DNA of 64,000 bases from Anagrus nilaparvatae (Eukaryota; Arthropoda; Insecta; Hymenoptera; Mymaridae), in assembly GCA_022575985.1 (NCBI GenBank), contig JAKSXM010000272.1, positions 29,901,501 through 29,965,500 of the forward strand. Direction: 5' to 3'. Position 1 is the stretch's first letter; every line of letters starts with the position of its first letter. Below, in pieces: positions 1 through 11,480 of the stretch. The notes beneath the pieces are model-generated. The model was given only the letters and a program-made list of their open reading frames with translations, had not been told where the DNA came from and ran no database searches. Made by a program: the position numbers and the translations under genes.

Positions 1-2548
1 AAAGAAGGTTTAATTAAAAAAATGTTTATTGAAAATAAAGATAATGAATCAGAAACAACCCCTAATGAAAATGTTATTGAAAATGATGTAAAAGATGATC
101 CTGACTCAGATGATGACATTTTAGTAAGTTATCGGTTTATTTTAAAACTTAAAAATAAAAAGAAAAAAACATTAACAAAATAAATTTTTCAGGCAACTTT
201 TAAACTAGAAACTGATGAACCAATGACCACTGCAAAACTATTAGCATGCCGAGAAGATGCTTTAAATAAATATAAACTTAAAATTGGAATACTATCAAGT
301 GAAGTTTTGGAAAAACCTGAATTAAAAATAAAAAATTTTCAACAACTTTTGAATTTTATTGATGAAAAAACTCCGGGAATTTGCATAACTGTAAGAAAAT
401 GGGCCATTTGTTCATTGAGCCAAATATTTGAAGATTTATTACCTTCTTATAATATTGTTCAAATAAAACAAGATGGAATAAAATGTAAGTTGTACTAAAA
501 TTTCTACTATATAATATTATTCACGTGATTTTAAACTTAAATAATAATTATTTTTTTTTTTTAAGTGAAGAAAGATACATTGCAGCTTCAAAATTATGAA
601 GCTGCATTATTAAATTATTATAAGCAATATTTAAAAAAACTTGAAAAAATTTCATCAATATTAAGAAGAAAAGGTTTTCAAAAACATTCAAATAATCAAG
701 AATATGAATTAGCAAAGATATCAATTAAAAGCATGAGTGAATTATTAAATTCTCATCAGTATTTTAATTTTTCGACAAATATTGCCAATTTTTTAATACC
801 TTTTTTAAATAATAAAAATTCAGATGTAAGAGAAATAGTATTCAATTGTATAAAAAGAATATTTAAAGAAGATAAACGAGGGGAATTAACTTTGATAGTA
901 AGTTTTAACTTATATCTGATCACCTTTTACTTCATAACATTAATTAATAATTTTATTAGATTGTAAGGCGATTAAATCAATTTGTTAAATTACATGGACA
1001 TTCAGTACACTCAGAAATTATACTTGTTCTACTTGATTTAAAAATCAAGGATGTAAATCTTGATAAAGAAAAGGAAGAAGATACCCAACAAAAAAAGTTA
1101 ATGTCTCATAAAAGTAGAATTTTAGCATTAAGTAAAAGAGAAAGAAAAAGGAGTAAAAAATTACAAGAAGTTGAAAAAGAATTGCTTGAAACAAAAGCAG
1201 AAGAAAATAAACAAGCCAAACAAAAAATTTATACCGAAATAACTAGTTTAGTTTTTACTATTTATTTTCGAATTTTAAAAGAAGCACCGAATAGTAAAAT
1301 TTTAACTGCCTGCTTGGAAGGCTTAGCAAAGTAAGTACTAAAGTTATACTTCAAAGACTTTCAAGTTTATTTTTAAATTTAATCTTATAGATTTGCTGCA
1401 TGTATAAATATTGAATTTTATCAAGACTTGGTAAATGTTTTAAATGGATTATTAGACAAAGGACAATTGGGAATAAAAGAACAATTGTATTGCGTACAAA
1501 CAGTTTTTGTTATGTTATCAGGTCAAGCTGCAAGTTTAAATATTGATCCTATTAGGTACCTTTATAATACCATTAGCTATAATAATGTTATTAGCTATAA
1601 ACTTAAATTCAATTGATTTATTTTATTTTAGATTCTACACACATTGTTACAAAATCATGTTAAATATTAATATTGCAAAAGTAAATGTGGATATTGATGT
1701 TTTGATTAAAACTTTAATTATAGCACTTGTAAATAGATATAAAAATCTAAATCAAAATCGTTTATTAGCATTCGTAAAAAGAATGCTTTTAGTAGCACTA
1801 AATTTGGAAAACAATGGTAGTTTTGGCTTACTTGGCATTATAAGAAAATTAATGTTGACCGGTAAAGCAATTGGAATTCTTTTGGACACAGATTCTGGAA
1901 AAGGTAGCGGATTATATTTGCCTGAATTAGAGGATCCTGAATATTGTAATGCACAATCTTCTGCGGCATGGGAATTAATAGCTTTAAGAGTAAGTTAAAT
2001 TTAAAACAACATGCACTGTTAAATTTTACTTCTATAAGTTACAAAACTTTTTTTGTACTTTATAATAGTAATAACTTTTTTAATTCCTCAAATTTTTTTT
2101 TATTTAAACTTTTAAAATTGCAAATAGTATATGAAATTCCAAAAAAAATTATTTTTAATTATTTTTTTTACTTTAGCGTCATTACAATGATACAGTAAAA
2201 AGTTTAGCAAAAAATTTAGCTTATGAAGTTCCTACATCAGGCGAAGGCAGCTTACCTATTCAAATTTCGAAATTGTAAGTTGTAAATATTATATTTTAAA
2301 CAAGTTCAATAAAATGATTTTTCATATTTTTTAATAGATCTCCAGAAGAAATATCAAAAATTAATGGGCCAGAAGAAGATGTATTTAAAGATTTAAAAAT
2401 AAGTAAAATAAAAAACAATAAAAATAAATTAAACAAAAATGTTAAACATTTTAGCATTGAGTTTGATGGTATTCACAGTGATGATTTGTTTATTAGGAAC
2501 TGTGATAAATTAAACTTTTACAAAGAAATACAAAATATTAAAAGTTAA
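1..2548 (+). CDS. NOC3L: NOC3-like nucleolar complex protein (5' partial)
   Basis: Nucleolar complex protein 3 homologue. In the known family it works with NOC2 in pre-60S ribosome assembly and export, and it has also been linked to replication licensing. Exons read by eye: 1-123, 193-484, 566-897, 960-1330, 1391-1555, 1632-1989, 2177-2274 and 2338-2548. All introns are GT-AG and all phases agree, giving 649 residues before the TAA at 2546. Recognisable family blocks are TVRKWAICSLSQIFEDLLPSY-like (seen as ITVRKWAICSL), NFSTNIANFLIPFLN, ILTACLEGLAKFA, LYCVQTVFVMLSGQ, SGLYLPELEDPEYCNAQ and a CBF/Mak21-type C-terminal domain. A basic, lysine-rich stretch lies in exon 4. The N-terminus, roughly the first 150-200 residues by comparison with the human protein, lies outside the window. 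No frame breaks are seen. Confidence 0.93.
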
Positions 2549-3101
2549 TGTATATCTTGTATTTTTTTTTTATTTAATTGTAAATAAAATATTTTGTGGC
2601 AAATTTTATCAAAATTTTTTTTATCCATCCTATACATACAATAGTGTTTATTAAAAATAAAAAGTATTATTTTTAAAAAATTATCATTATGATTCGAATT
2701 ACACCAAGTAAGGTGTTTTATTTACTAGTTTTATAATTTCAAGAACTCATTTTCTTAGAATCATGACCTCTAAAATAATGACATACCTACAGTTAAAATA
2801 CAGGTTAATAGTGTTGTATACCGTGTATTCCTATAATTTTACTGTGTAGCGACTTACCGAATAGCGCGTAATGTGTATCACTTCGGAATTGTGAATCAAA
2901 AGCAGAGATCAGTTAAAACTTTGTAGTTTGTTAGTATATAATAAAAGCATGTATCTAATGCTTTTTAATATAATTGTACATAATTTTCAAAAATATTATT
3001 ATTAAAAAAATCTGAAAATGAGTAAACTTTTTTTTTTAATTATTCTTTTTAATTCGTAAATAAATTATCTGAAAACATCAATCAATTCAACTTATTGAAA
3101 C
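2549..3101. other. Intergenic: 3' end of NOC3-like gene and 5' region of the PDZ gene
   Basis: This stretch holds the NOC3-like 3' UTR and the putative promoter and 5' UTR of the next gene. A less AT-rich patch at about 2820-2890 (TAGCGACTTACCGAATAGCG) could mark promoter sequence, but I see no TATA box I would defend. Confidence 0.4.
2583..2588 (+). promoter_or_regulatory. Polyadenylation signal AATAAA of the NOC3-like gene
   Basis: A canonical AATAAA lies 35 nt after the stop codon of the NOC3-like gene and is followed by T/G-rich sequence. It is the first such hexamer downstream of that stop. Confidence 0.6.
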
Positions 3102-5227
3102 ATGTGGAATTTTAATCATAATTCGAAATATCATAGCCCTAAACTTATTGGATGGACTAAAATCGATGCTGATAAAATAGAAAAAAATGTCGAAAACAAT
3201 CATTTGGATGAAGATTTATCAGCTACATATTATGATTTCGGTAAGTAAAATTATGAAGAATAAGATTTTTAAATACAATTATTGCAAATATATAATATAT
3301 TTTAATTATTTAATAACTATATATACTCTAATCTTTCTGTTTGCTTTTATTTAAAGTTTAATAAAGTGTATATTTTATTTTAGGTACATCTTTGAGTCAA
3401 GGTGCTATTCCAAGAGAAAATAAAACAAGTACATTAAAAAGATCAAATAGTACAGAGTTTAAAGCATCATCTTCTAAACGCAGTCGACTGAATTCTAAAA
3501 CAAGTGATAATCATGATGACAGTAAAAAAGCAAGTTTCATTTGTCTATAACAATTATTTTTATTTATCTATCTAACATATTTACTGCTTTATAGTTCAGA
3601 AAATTGTATTCTAAAAGCTTTACGGGAGTCGAATCTTTCAAAAGTCTCTTCAAGTCTGGAAAAAATAAAAGTAATCTGTTGAATTATGAGCGATTCAGAA
3701 ATATGGAACGTTTGGAGCCAGAAAGTGATTTGAAAACAGAAAATAAGATAATTGATGCCTACGATACCAAACATTTTTATTGCTTTAGTGCTAGTCAACC
3801 TGAAGAACAAATTAATGCTTTGGATTATTTTTTAAGTAAAGCGGTTCTTCCTTCAAATAAAAATGGTAATAAACTATTAATTAAAAGAAATTATATGCAC
3901 TTGGCTAATTTTTTATTTTAACGCAATTTTCACAGTAACTAGTTCTGTAACCAAAGATGCTAAACCTGAAAATAAATTTGAAGAAGTGTAAGTAATTTTT
4001 TATAAAAAAAAATAGGTATACAAAGTTTTTTGAATCTTTTTAAAACATTATTTTGTATTTTAAACAGCAATGAAGGTAATGTTTGTACAGTAACTGATAA
4101 ATTTGGAAGTTTAAATACAAATTTTACAAATAATAACATTTTTGACAAAAAAGCATTTTATGAAAAATTTGGTTCGACATCAGTTAATAATAACAATAAA
4201 GAAAAATTAAGGTCAACGAATAAAAAAATGAAAAGTTTTTTTTCTAGTCAAAATCATACACCAACTAAGATAAAAAAAGTTTCAACTGAAAATATTAAAA
4301 AAAGCCAAAATACTGAAGACTTTAATAAAAAGAAAAATTTTTTCAATAATTTAAAAAATTCTTTGAAAAAAGGTAAAAAGAATTATAGTCCTAGTATATT
4401 AGAATGTATTAAAAATGAAGTACTGCCATATGAAAATTCTCCACCTACTGGCAATAAGACTCCGAATTCAATAATAAGGCAAAATTTAGAAAATGATGAA
4501 AGATTTAAACTTGTAAAAAAATCAGAATCTCCATTTAAATCTGAAATAGGAATTTGGGGACCACAAGTATGTCACCTTTTCTATTGATTACTTGCAACAA
4601 GAAACAATGTATTTTTAAACAGTTATTTCTTTTTATTATAGGCTTTAAGAGATGATATGAGCGAAAAGACGTTGAAAAGTTTAGATGACCCTCATGAGGT
4701 TAATTATGAAAGAATTGGCCCCTTAACAGGAATGAAAAAATTTATGGTAAATTTATATTAGGTCTTTTATACTATAAACGACTTTCCAAATGATTAAATA
4801 ATATTAATTTTCAAAATGAGAATTTATACCCATAAATAAATAATAATATATTTTGCATGAGTTTTAATATAACTTCTTTATTTAGGTATCTAAAAATAAC
4901 AACGAATTAACTAATAATGAAAGTGATTCAAAATCATCAACCGATCCATTATCAAATTCGATAACAATAATTTTGGATAAAGGATGTTCACATAAATTAG
5001 GATTTTCAATTGTCGGAGGTTCTGATTCAACAAAAGGTAAAATTGGAGTTTTTGTTAAAAGCATATATCCAAATGGTGAAGCATATGGAAAATTAGAAAT
5101 AAACGATGAAATAATATCTATTAATGGACTTTCTGTCGAGGGCTATACCCATCTTGGTGTTTTAAAAATGTTTAGGAAAATAAAAAATGGTAAATTAGTA
5201 TTACAAATTAAACGAAAAATTATTTAA
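3102..5227 (+). CDS. Disordered basic protein with a C-terminal PDZ domain
   Basis: Seven-exon gene: 3102-3240, 3384-3529, 3595-3865, 3936-3987, 4068-4566, 4642-4746 and 4886-5227, giving 517 residues with consistent phases throughout. The start ATG at 3102 is supported by an in-frame TGA two codons upstream (3096-3098). Residues 1 to about 420 are low-complexity, rich in Lys, Asn and Ser, with no recognised domain. The last 85 or so residues form one PDZ domain. Its carboxylate-binding loop reads LGFSIVGG, and it continues through VFVKSIYPNGEAYG, LEINDEIISING and LSVEGYTHLGVLKMFR. Single-PDZ proteins of the PDZD2/IL-16/Slip1 type have this layout and a similar loop, so it may be a scaffold of that class. 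That assignment is inference, while the PDZ call itself is strong. Intron 2 uses a GC donor. Confidence 0.85.
3530..3594 (+). other. GC-AG intron in the PDZ gene
   Basis: Between exon 2 (ends AGTAAAAAA) and exon 3 (starts TTCAGAAAATTG) no GT donor keeps the frame. AAA|GCAAGT at 3530 is a textbook GC donor, ATAG at 3591-3594 is the acceptor, and both flanking exons are phase 0. The intron is 65 nt. Without splicing, the exon 2 frame meets TAA within a few codons. Confidence 0.75.
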
Positions 5228-6081
5228 GTTATTACATTATTTATTTTTTGATATTATATATATTTCTAATTAATTTTAATTTCTATACTAATTTATACAA
5301 TTACAAAAAATAATTAACTTTTTTTTTAATTTTTATTTTTATTTGATTTAATACAGTTACTGTAAAATGTACTGAGTATAAAAATATGATTCATTTATTT
5401 ATTTTTTTTTTTTTTAATTTGATAAAAAATTTATTTATTATTTCTTAAAAATTATCTTTATAGATTTTTTTGTCTTATATAAAAGGAATTAATTTAATTG
5501 TTTATAAAAATAACTCGAGTTTAGTTAAATACATTTTTTTTTCTTCTATATATATAAAAATTTATATTATAGCAAGCGATGCATTACATTTTCTTAATAT
5601 CATATATGCATTATCATCAATTATTTTTATTTATAATGATATAATACTAATACATGTTTATTTTAATTTTTGAACTTATTAATTAAATGTTTAATACAAT
5701 TTGATTTTTATATTAACTATTTCATGTTGTAAAAAGAAAATGTGAATTTTTGGGGCATTAAAAACAGCTTAAAACAAAATAATTACAATTTTTTTATTTA
5801 AATCCTAAATTATATAATAATTTTTTTAAATGCATCAACTAATTTGTAAATCATCAAATCAAATATATAAAAATCACATTTTTCAGACGTTTTCTTATAA
5901 ATATAATTACTTTTTTTTTATTTTTCAATATATAATTATGTACAAACATTATAAATTAAATTTGGCTAATTATATTTAAAAATTTAAATTCTTAAGCTAA
6001 CGTACATAAAATCTATCAATTTTTTAAATCATCGCTTTATTTATATTATTTGCTTCTAAAATTTTTAAAACCACATATGCT
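5228..6081. other. Convergent intergenic region, AT-rich
   Basis: This region contains the 3' UTRs of the + strand PDZ gene and the - strand proline-rich gene. It is A/T homopolymer-rich. Short open frames here, such as the 67-codon one at 5470-5673, have only AT-driven composition and no recognisable product. Confidence 0.5.
6036..6041 (-). promoter_or_regulatory. Polyadenylation signal AATAAA of the proline-rich gene
   Basis: TTTATT on the + strand reads AATAAA on the - strand, about 40 nt past the stop codon of the proline-rich gene. Confidence 0.55.
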
Positions 6082-7774
6082 TTAATCAAGCCAAATGACT
6101 TTTCCACCATTAGCAGAATCTCTTTGATAAGATAGTGAATGACGTGCAGTTGGTCTTCTGTAAGGCGGCAAGTATGTTGGCCCTGGAGTAGAAGCTGGTG
6201 TTGTTGAAGTTGGAGGAAGATAAGCAAGAGGAGGTCTTGTAGGAGGAGGTGGTGGTGGCGGTGGAGGAGGAGGTCTTGTAGGTGGTGGAGGTGATGGGTA
6301 GTTATAAGTTGTGGGAGGCGGTGGGGGAGGAGGAGGTAAAGTAGTAGTTGTAGTTGGTGGAGGAGGAGGAGGAGGGGATGGGTAGTTATAAGTTATGGGT
6401 GGTGGTGGGGGAGGAGGAGGTAAAGTGGTTGTTGTAGTTGGCGGAGGGGGTGGGGGAGGAGGCAAAGTAGTAGTTGTAGTTGGTGGAGGAGGAGGAGGAG
6501 GGGATGGGTAGTTATAAGTTATGGGTGGTGGTGGAGGAGGAGGAGGTAAAGTGGTTGTTGTAGTTGGTGGAGGGGGTGGGGGAGGTGGCAAAGTAGTAGT
6601 TGTTGGTGGTAAATAATATTGTGGAGGCCTAGTCGTAGGAGGGGGTAATGTAGTTGTAGTTGGTGGAGGTGGCGGCGGCGGTGGTGGTGGTGGCGGTGGT
6701 GGTGGTGGCGGTGGTGGAGGCAAAGTAGTAGTTGTTGGTGGTAAATAATATTGTGGAGGCCTAGTTGTAGGAGGAGGTAATGTAGTTGTAGTTGTCGGAG
6801 GTGGTGGTGGTGGAGGAGGAGGAGGAGGAGGAGGAGGTGGAGGTGGTGGAGGAGGAGGTGGAGGTGGTGGAGGAGGAGGAGAGGTTGTAGCAGGTGGTAA
6901 ATAGTATTGTGGTGGCGGAGGAGGAGGAGGAGGAGGCAAAGTAGTTGTTGTGGTTGTTGGCGGAGGAGGAGGAGGTGGGGGTGGAGGTGATGGGTAATTG
7001 TACGTTGTAGGAGGTGCTGGAGCGAATGTGGTTGTTGGCGGAGGAGGAGGAGGCGGGGGTGGTGGTGATGGGTAATTGTACGTTGTAGGAGGTGCTGGAG
7101 CGAATGTGGTTGTTGGCGGTGGAGGAGGAGGCGGGGGCGGAGGTGATGGGTAATTATACGTTGTAGGAGGTGCTGGAGCGAATGTGTTTGTTGGCGGTGG
7201 AGGAGGAGGAGAGGGATAATTATAAGTTGGTGGTTGTTGAAAAGGGGGTTGAGGAGGTAATGGTGGTTCTGGAATATTTGGCGATGGTAACTCAAACGGA
7301 ACCTTTGGTGGCTCGTAGTAATAACCAGCTTGACGACGGTATATTTGTGAAAGTGCCCCAAAAGATTGGCATCCAATTAAAACCAGTATTAAAACCTAAA
7401 TCATATGAAACTTATGAATGGTTATATTTGTTTTTTTATTTTTTGATTAATAATTAATTTTCCGAATATAGCATTTGTACTGTTTGCCTTTTTACTTTAT
7501 AGAATGTTTTTACTTTACAGAGTTAGAAAAAATTGATGAACGATATTAAGGAAAATCTTTATATGCATATTTTATACTATGTGATTAATATATTTGTGAT
7601 TTTCTTGCTCAAACAAAGTCCTTTTCTTAAGTATTGGGAAGCATAATTAGAATTTTTGGTTCCTCAAAGAGGAACCATTGTGTTAGGTCAAAATTTGATT
7701 TTCTATTTTTTAGCATATAAGCACGTTTTGGGACCCCAGGAAGCTAAAAAACCGGTTTTTAAAAAAAGTCTGTA

Positions 7775-7816
<42 letters not shown>

Positions 7817-10145
7817 TATGTATGTAATCGGTGATATTTCACAAACATTATGGAATTAAGACCTAATTTTTCTTTCAAAAATTTTTTTATCAAAAAATCT
7901 CGAGGTATTTTTTTTTTTTTTTAGTTTGGATGTAATACCTCATTTATTTCCACGAAAGTACTTATATTTGAAAGTGTGGTTTTTACTCGATATTTTTACT
8001 CGAATCTGATACTTAATTTTTTGAAAATTTTTTTTCCAAAATTTTTTTCACGAAAAAATACAAAAAACGACAATATTTTTTTTCTTTTTGGACGTAGTAC
8101 CTAATTTATTTCTATAAAAGTACTAGTTTTAGAAAGTTTGTTTATAGTCATTTTTTGGATCTGATACCGAATTTTTAAAAAAATTTTTTTTCAAAATTAA
8201 AAAAACAAAAAAATTAAAAAACCTGCAATATTTTATTTTTTTCGGGTGTAATACCTCATTTAATTCCATAAAAGTACTTATATTTGAAATTATGGTTTTT
8301 ACTCGGTATCTCGAATCTGATACTTAATTTTTTGAAAATTTTTTTTCCAACATTTTTTTCACGAAAAAATACAAAAAACAACAATTTTTTTTTTCTTTTT
8401 GGATGTAGTATCTAATTTATTTCTATGAAAGTACTAGTTTTAGAAAGTTTGTCTATAGTCATTTTTTGGATCTGATACCGAATTTCTAAAAAATTTTTTT
8501 TCAAAATTGAAAAAACAAAAAAATTAAAAAACCTGCAATATTTTTTTTTTTTTGGGTGTAATACCTCATTTATTTCCATGAAAGTACTTATATTTGAAAG
8601 TGTAGTTTTTACTCGATATCTCGGATCTGATACTTAATTTTTTGAAAATTTTTTCCCCAAAATTTTCGTCACAAAAAAATACAAAAAACATTAAATTTTT
8701 TTTCTCTTTGGACGTAGTGCCTAATTTATTTCTATGAAAGTACTAGTTTTAGAAAGTTTGTCTATAGTCATTTTTTGGATCTGATACCGAATTTCTAAAA
8801 AATTTTTTTTCAAAATTGAAAAAACAAAAAAATTAAAAAACCTGCAATATTTTTTTTTTTTGGGGTGTAATACCTCATTAAATTCCATGAAAATACTAAT
8901 ATCTGAAAATACTGCAACCGGCGATATTTCACAACCGTTATGAAATTAAGACCTAACTTTTTTTTCAAAAATTTTTTCACCAAAAAAGCTCTAGGTACTT
9001 TTTTTTTTTTTTAATTTGGATGTAATACCTCATTTATTTCCATGAAAGTACTTATATTTGAAAGTATGGTTTTCACTCTCTATCTCGAATCTGATACTTA
9101 ATTTAAAAAAAATATTTTTTCCTTAATTTTTTTTCACAAAAAAATACAAAAAACACCAAATTTTTTTTTCTTTTTGTATGTAGTACCTAATTTATTTCTA
9201 TGAGAGTACTAATTTTAGACAGTTTATTTATAGTAATTTTTTGGATTTGATACCGAATTTTTCCAAAATTTATTTCTCAAAATTAAAAAAGTTTTTTCTC
9301 ATTGTTTGAGGAACCTTAGTGCCAGCTAGTTGGCAGGGTATTTTTTAAAGTTAAAATTCAAAATTAAATTAAAATCAATAAAATATGCGTTATAAAACAT
9401 GTGATCAAATTATATTGAATGGAAAATAGGCCTTTTTAATAGAAAAAGCATGATAAAACTTGTTAGAACATTTTTTTTACAATAAAAATTAGACAATTTT
9501 CACTTTATAGGTATAAATAAGATAATTTATAATAAATTTTTTTCATTATGAACTTATTTTTTGGTATTTGAGGTGCTCAAAATACTTTATGAGCTTATTT
9601 TTGTTTAAGAGTTTTTATTGATTGCTAAATTAAGAAAATTAATACGGTTTTTAATTAAATACGTAGCTACCTTCTGGGTCATGTTTTTAAAATATACTAT
9701 AAACAATACATCTTAAGTTATACAGATATAAGTGAATTGTACACAAAAATTTTGGGTTTCATTTAACCAATTTAAATTATTATATTAATAGTGAGTACTG
9801 TAATTATATCAACTGCAAAAAAAAATATTTGTAAAAATGGTTTTACTTGCCAAGAAAATAATCACGAATCAATCACTTATGTACACTGATAAATTGCAAA
9901 TTTAAATAATTTAATATTAAAGGATTTTAATCTACAGTAATGAATCACAGATACAAAAATAATATAATTTCAGGGGTTAATTTTCACTAATGGCTTATTG
10001 TTTTAGATTATAACTAATGAATTTTTCAGCAAGAAATTTTAAGTCGTTTTTAAAAGCACTTGTATTAATAGATTTTAATATGTACTAAATTTTTACACTG
10101 AAAATAGAAAAATTAAATTCTACTCACCCATTGTGCTTTCTGCAT
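6082..10145 (-). CDS. Secreted proline-rich repetitive (extensin-like) protein
   Basis: Two coding exons on the - strand: 10128-10145 (six codons, MQKAQW) and 6082-7395. The 2.7-kb phase-0 intron has donor GTGAGT and acceptor TTTAG. Joined, the protein is 443 residues and starts with a clear signal peptide (MQKAQW then VLILVLIGCQSFGA), followed by SQIYRRQAGYYYEPPK. The body is nearly all proline runs of 5-20 residues, separated by spacers of two sorts: four YNY(T)TPPAPAFTTT-type units near the N-terminus, then TTTTTLPPP, TYNYPSP and QYYLPP units. The C-terminal tail is non-repetitive and ends NGGKVIWLD. No enzymatic domain is seen. An extracellular matrix, cuticle or secretion role is inference. 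Upstream of 6937 the frame has no in-frame ATG, so the distant small exon decides the start. The H/L-rich frame on the same strand is a shadow of this one. Confidence 0.8.
7653..9338 (+). mobile_element. Helentron-associated-type (DINE/HINE-like) element, copy 1
   Basis: Structured non-coding repeat in the intron of the proline-rich gene. In order it has a perfect palindrome GGTTCCTC-AAA-GAGGAACC at 7658-7676, a conserved unique block, a (TG)n run, a tandem array, then GAGGAACC again near 9309-9316 and a small hairpin TGCCAGCTAGTTGGCA at 9320-9335 just before the end. The tandem array has units of about 310 bp, each made of two related halves of about 155 bp marked by TAATACCTCATT and TAGTACCTAATT. 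A second copy in the opposite orientation at 31663-33889 has the same order and ends. Microsatellite plus minisatellite plus a 3' hairpin is the known layout of non-autonomous Helentron relatives. No Rep/helicase coding is present. The element class is inferred. Confidence 0.7.
7779..7813 (+). repeat. (TG)n microsatellite inside the Helentron-type element
   Basis: About 17 TG units flanked by TGTATGTGCG and TACGTATGTATG. The same place in the second copy carries a longer run. Confidence 0.9.
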
Positions 10146-10187
10146 AATGTAACTAAATACACTAACTTTGAAATAAACAATTCCTTA

Positions 10188-10197
10188 CCTTTTTATA
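10188..10197 (-). promoter_or_regulatory. TATA box of the proline-rich gene
   Basis: On the - strand this reads TATAAAAAGG, about 45 nt upstream of the inferred start ATG (10145-10143). This spacing leaves a very short 5' UTR, as is common for insect secreted and cuticle-type genes. Confidence 0.6.
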
Positions 10198-11062
10198 GAA
10201 TTCTTAAAAAATTTATTTTGTTACGAAAAAGACATGGTTTACTTTTAAATAGAAGTAAAGAAAAACCACAGGATTAACATTTAATAAATGATTAAATTGT
10301 TAGTTAACAAATTTAGTAAAACGAGACTGCACTAAAATAATTTTGAGATTGTAATAATGATTAAATTTTCATTTATTTTAAAAGTTTTTATTTGTGTAAG
10401 TGAAATTGACATTAAGATTTTATTCATAATACAGAATTTAAACCCACAAATTGTTTAAAATAAAGTTGTTGAGCATATAATTTATAGACGTGCGGTTTTT
10501 TAAATGTCGAAAGATAACAAGGTAGTATTACAACAAATGGATAATTTTGGCATATTATGCCAAAAAAATGTAGTTTTTTTTTTTTAAATATATATAACCT
10601 ACTTTTAAATTTGTTTTCATAATGAAGAACTAAATTTTTTGTTTATTATATATCTCCATCCAATAAAGTCTTTTTTTGAAATTTTGGGTATCCTAAATTA
10701 AAGCCCTTGGAAACGCTTATTCAGAAAATTTTTTCATTTATTAGAAGTCCTACGTCCAAACTTTTCCCCAATATACTTCCTTTTATTATTTACCTTTTCA
10801 GTGAGACATATTTTCTGATCAACCCCTTTAGAAGCAAGTAGGTGATCTAGTTTTTTCTTCCTAAGCGGATTGAAATAGTATATAAGTATCAAGGGCGTAA
10901 AAGTTTTGGCACTAGCATAAGCACTAGCATGAGTGCTCGGCGAAGCCGGGCACGAGTGATATGTGTTTACGCAAGTGTCTAAAATATTTCGCCCACGGTG
11001 CTTACAATATTTTTTGCCTACCTAGGCGTAGAACGAGTGCATAATAGCTATTTATTAAACAA
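10198..11062. other. Gene-free AT-rich sequence upstream of the proline-rich gene
   Basis: No coding frame or RNA gene is seen here. From about 10890 the base composition rises in G+C with GCTCGGCGAAGCCGGGCACG-type repeats that belong to the dispersed GCGAAGCC family described further on. Confidence 0.4.
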
Positions 11063-11153
11063 GGGATAAAATATTGGTTTCGGCTTTGCATGCAGTTGTA
11101 TGCACGAGCGAGTGCAGACAGCATGCAAAAGTCGAATCCCATATTTTGTCCCG
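11063..11153. repeat. Short imperfect inverted repeat
   Basis: GGGATAAAATATTGGTTTCG at the left pairs with the reverse complement of CGAATCCCATATTTTGTCCC at the right. Both lead into GCATGC. A related sequence occurs at about 19780-19850. Confidence 0.55.
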
Positions 11154-11480
11154 TGTTCTAAACAATAGTTTTACATATAATGGGCAAAAAAGCCGTCACC
11201 CTAGGGGAGAAAATAGGCTTTTTTTGCTCTAGATATGTAAAATTCTTTTCGCGCGAGTTTTACGCCCGGGAGGGCAAAAACACTTTTTTCGGCCCGCAAC
11301 AAGATCGAAAAAAAGTGTTTTCTCCCCACTGAGAAAGAAAAATTTCGTTGTGTTCATGGGAGCAAAAAACTATAATTTTTTTCAAATATATCGTATCAAA
11401 AACACTTTATTCGCCCCGTGGCGTGATCGAAAAAAAACCCTTTTTCTTTTACTAAGAAAGAAAAATTGCAAAATGCAATA
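11154..11480. repeat. Dispersed repeat with internal direct duplication
   Basis: Two copies of a unit of about 120 bp that carries CACTTTWTTCG, GATCGAAAAAAA and ACTRAGAAAGAAAAATT. The first is at about 11278-11345 and the second at about 11400-11468. The flank (AATGGGCAAAAA, CTAGGGGA) is shared with the repeat at 19860-19930. Confidence 0.5.

Noticed and set aside
5470..5673. A 67-codon open frame between the PDZ and proline-rich genes.
   Set aside because: It lies between two converging 3' ends and contains only AT-driven residues.
6519..7376. A 285-codon His/Leu-rich frame on the - strand.
   Set aside because: It is the shifted reading of the GGA/GGT repeats of the proline-rich gene. The proline frame has the signal peptide, spacers and a proper first exon.
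7781..7813. (TG)n and related (CA)n tracts considered as free-standing microsatellites.
   Set aside because: Both copies sit at the same internal position of the Helentron-type element, so they are part of it.
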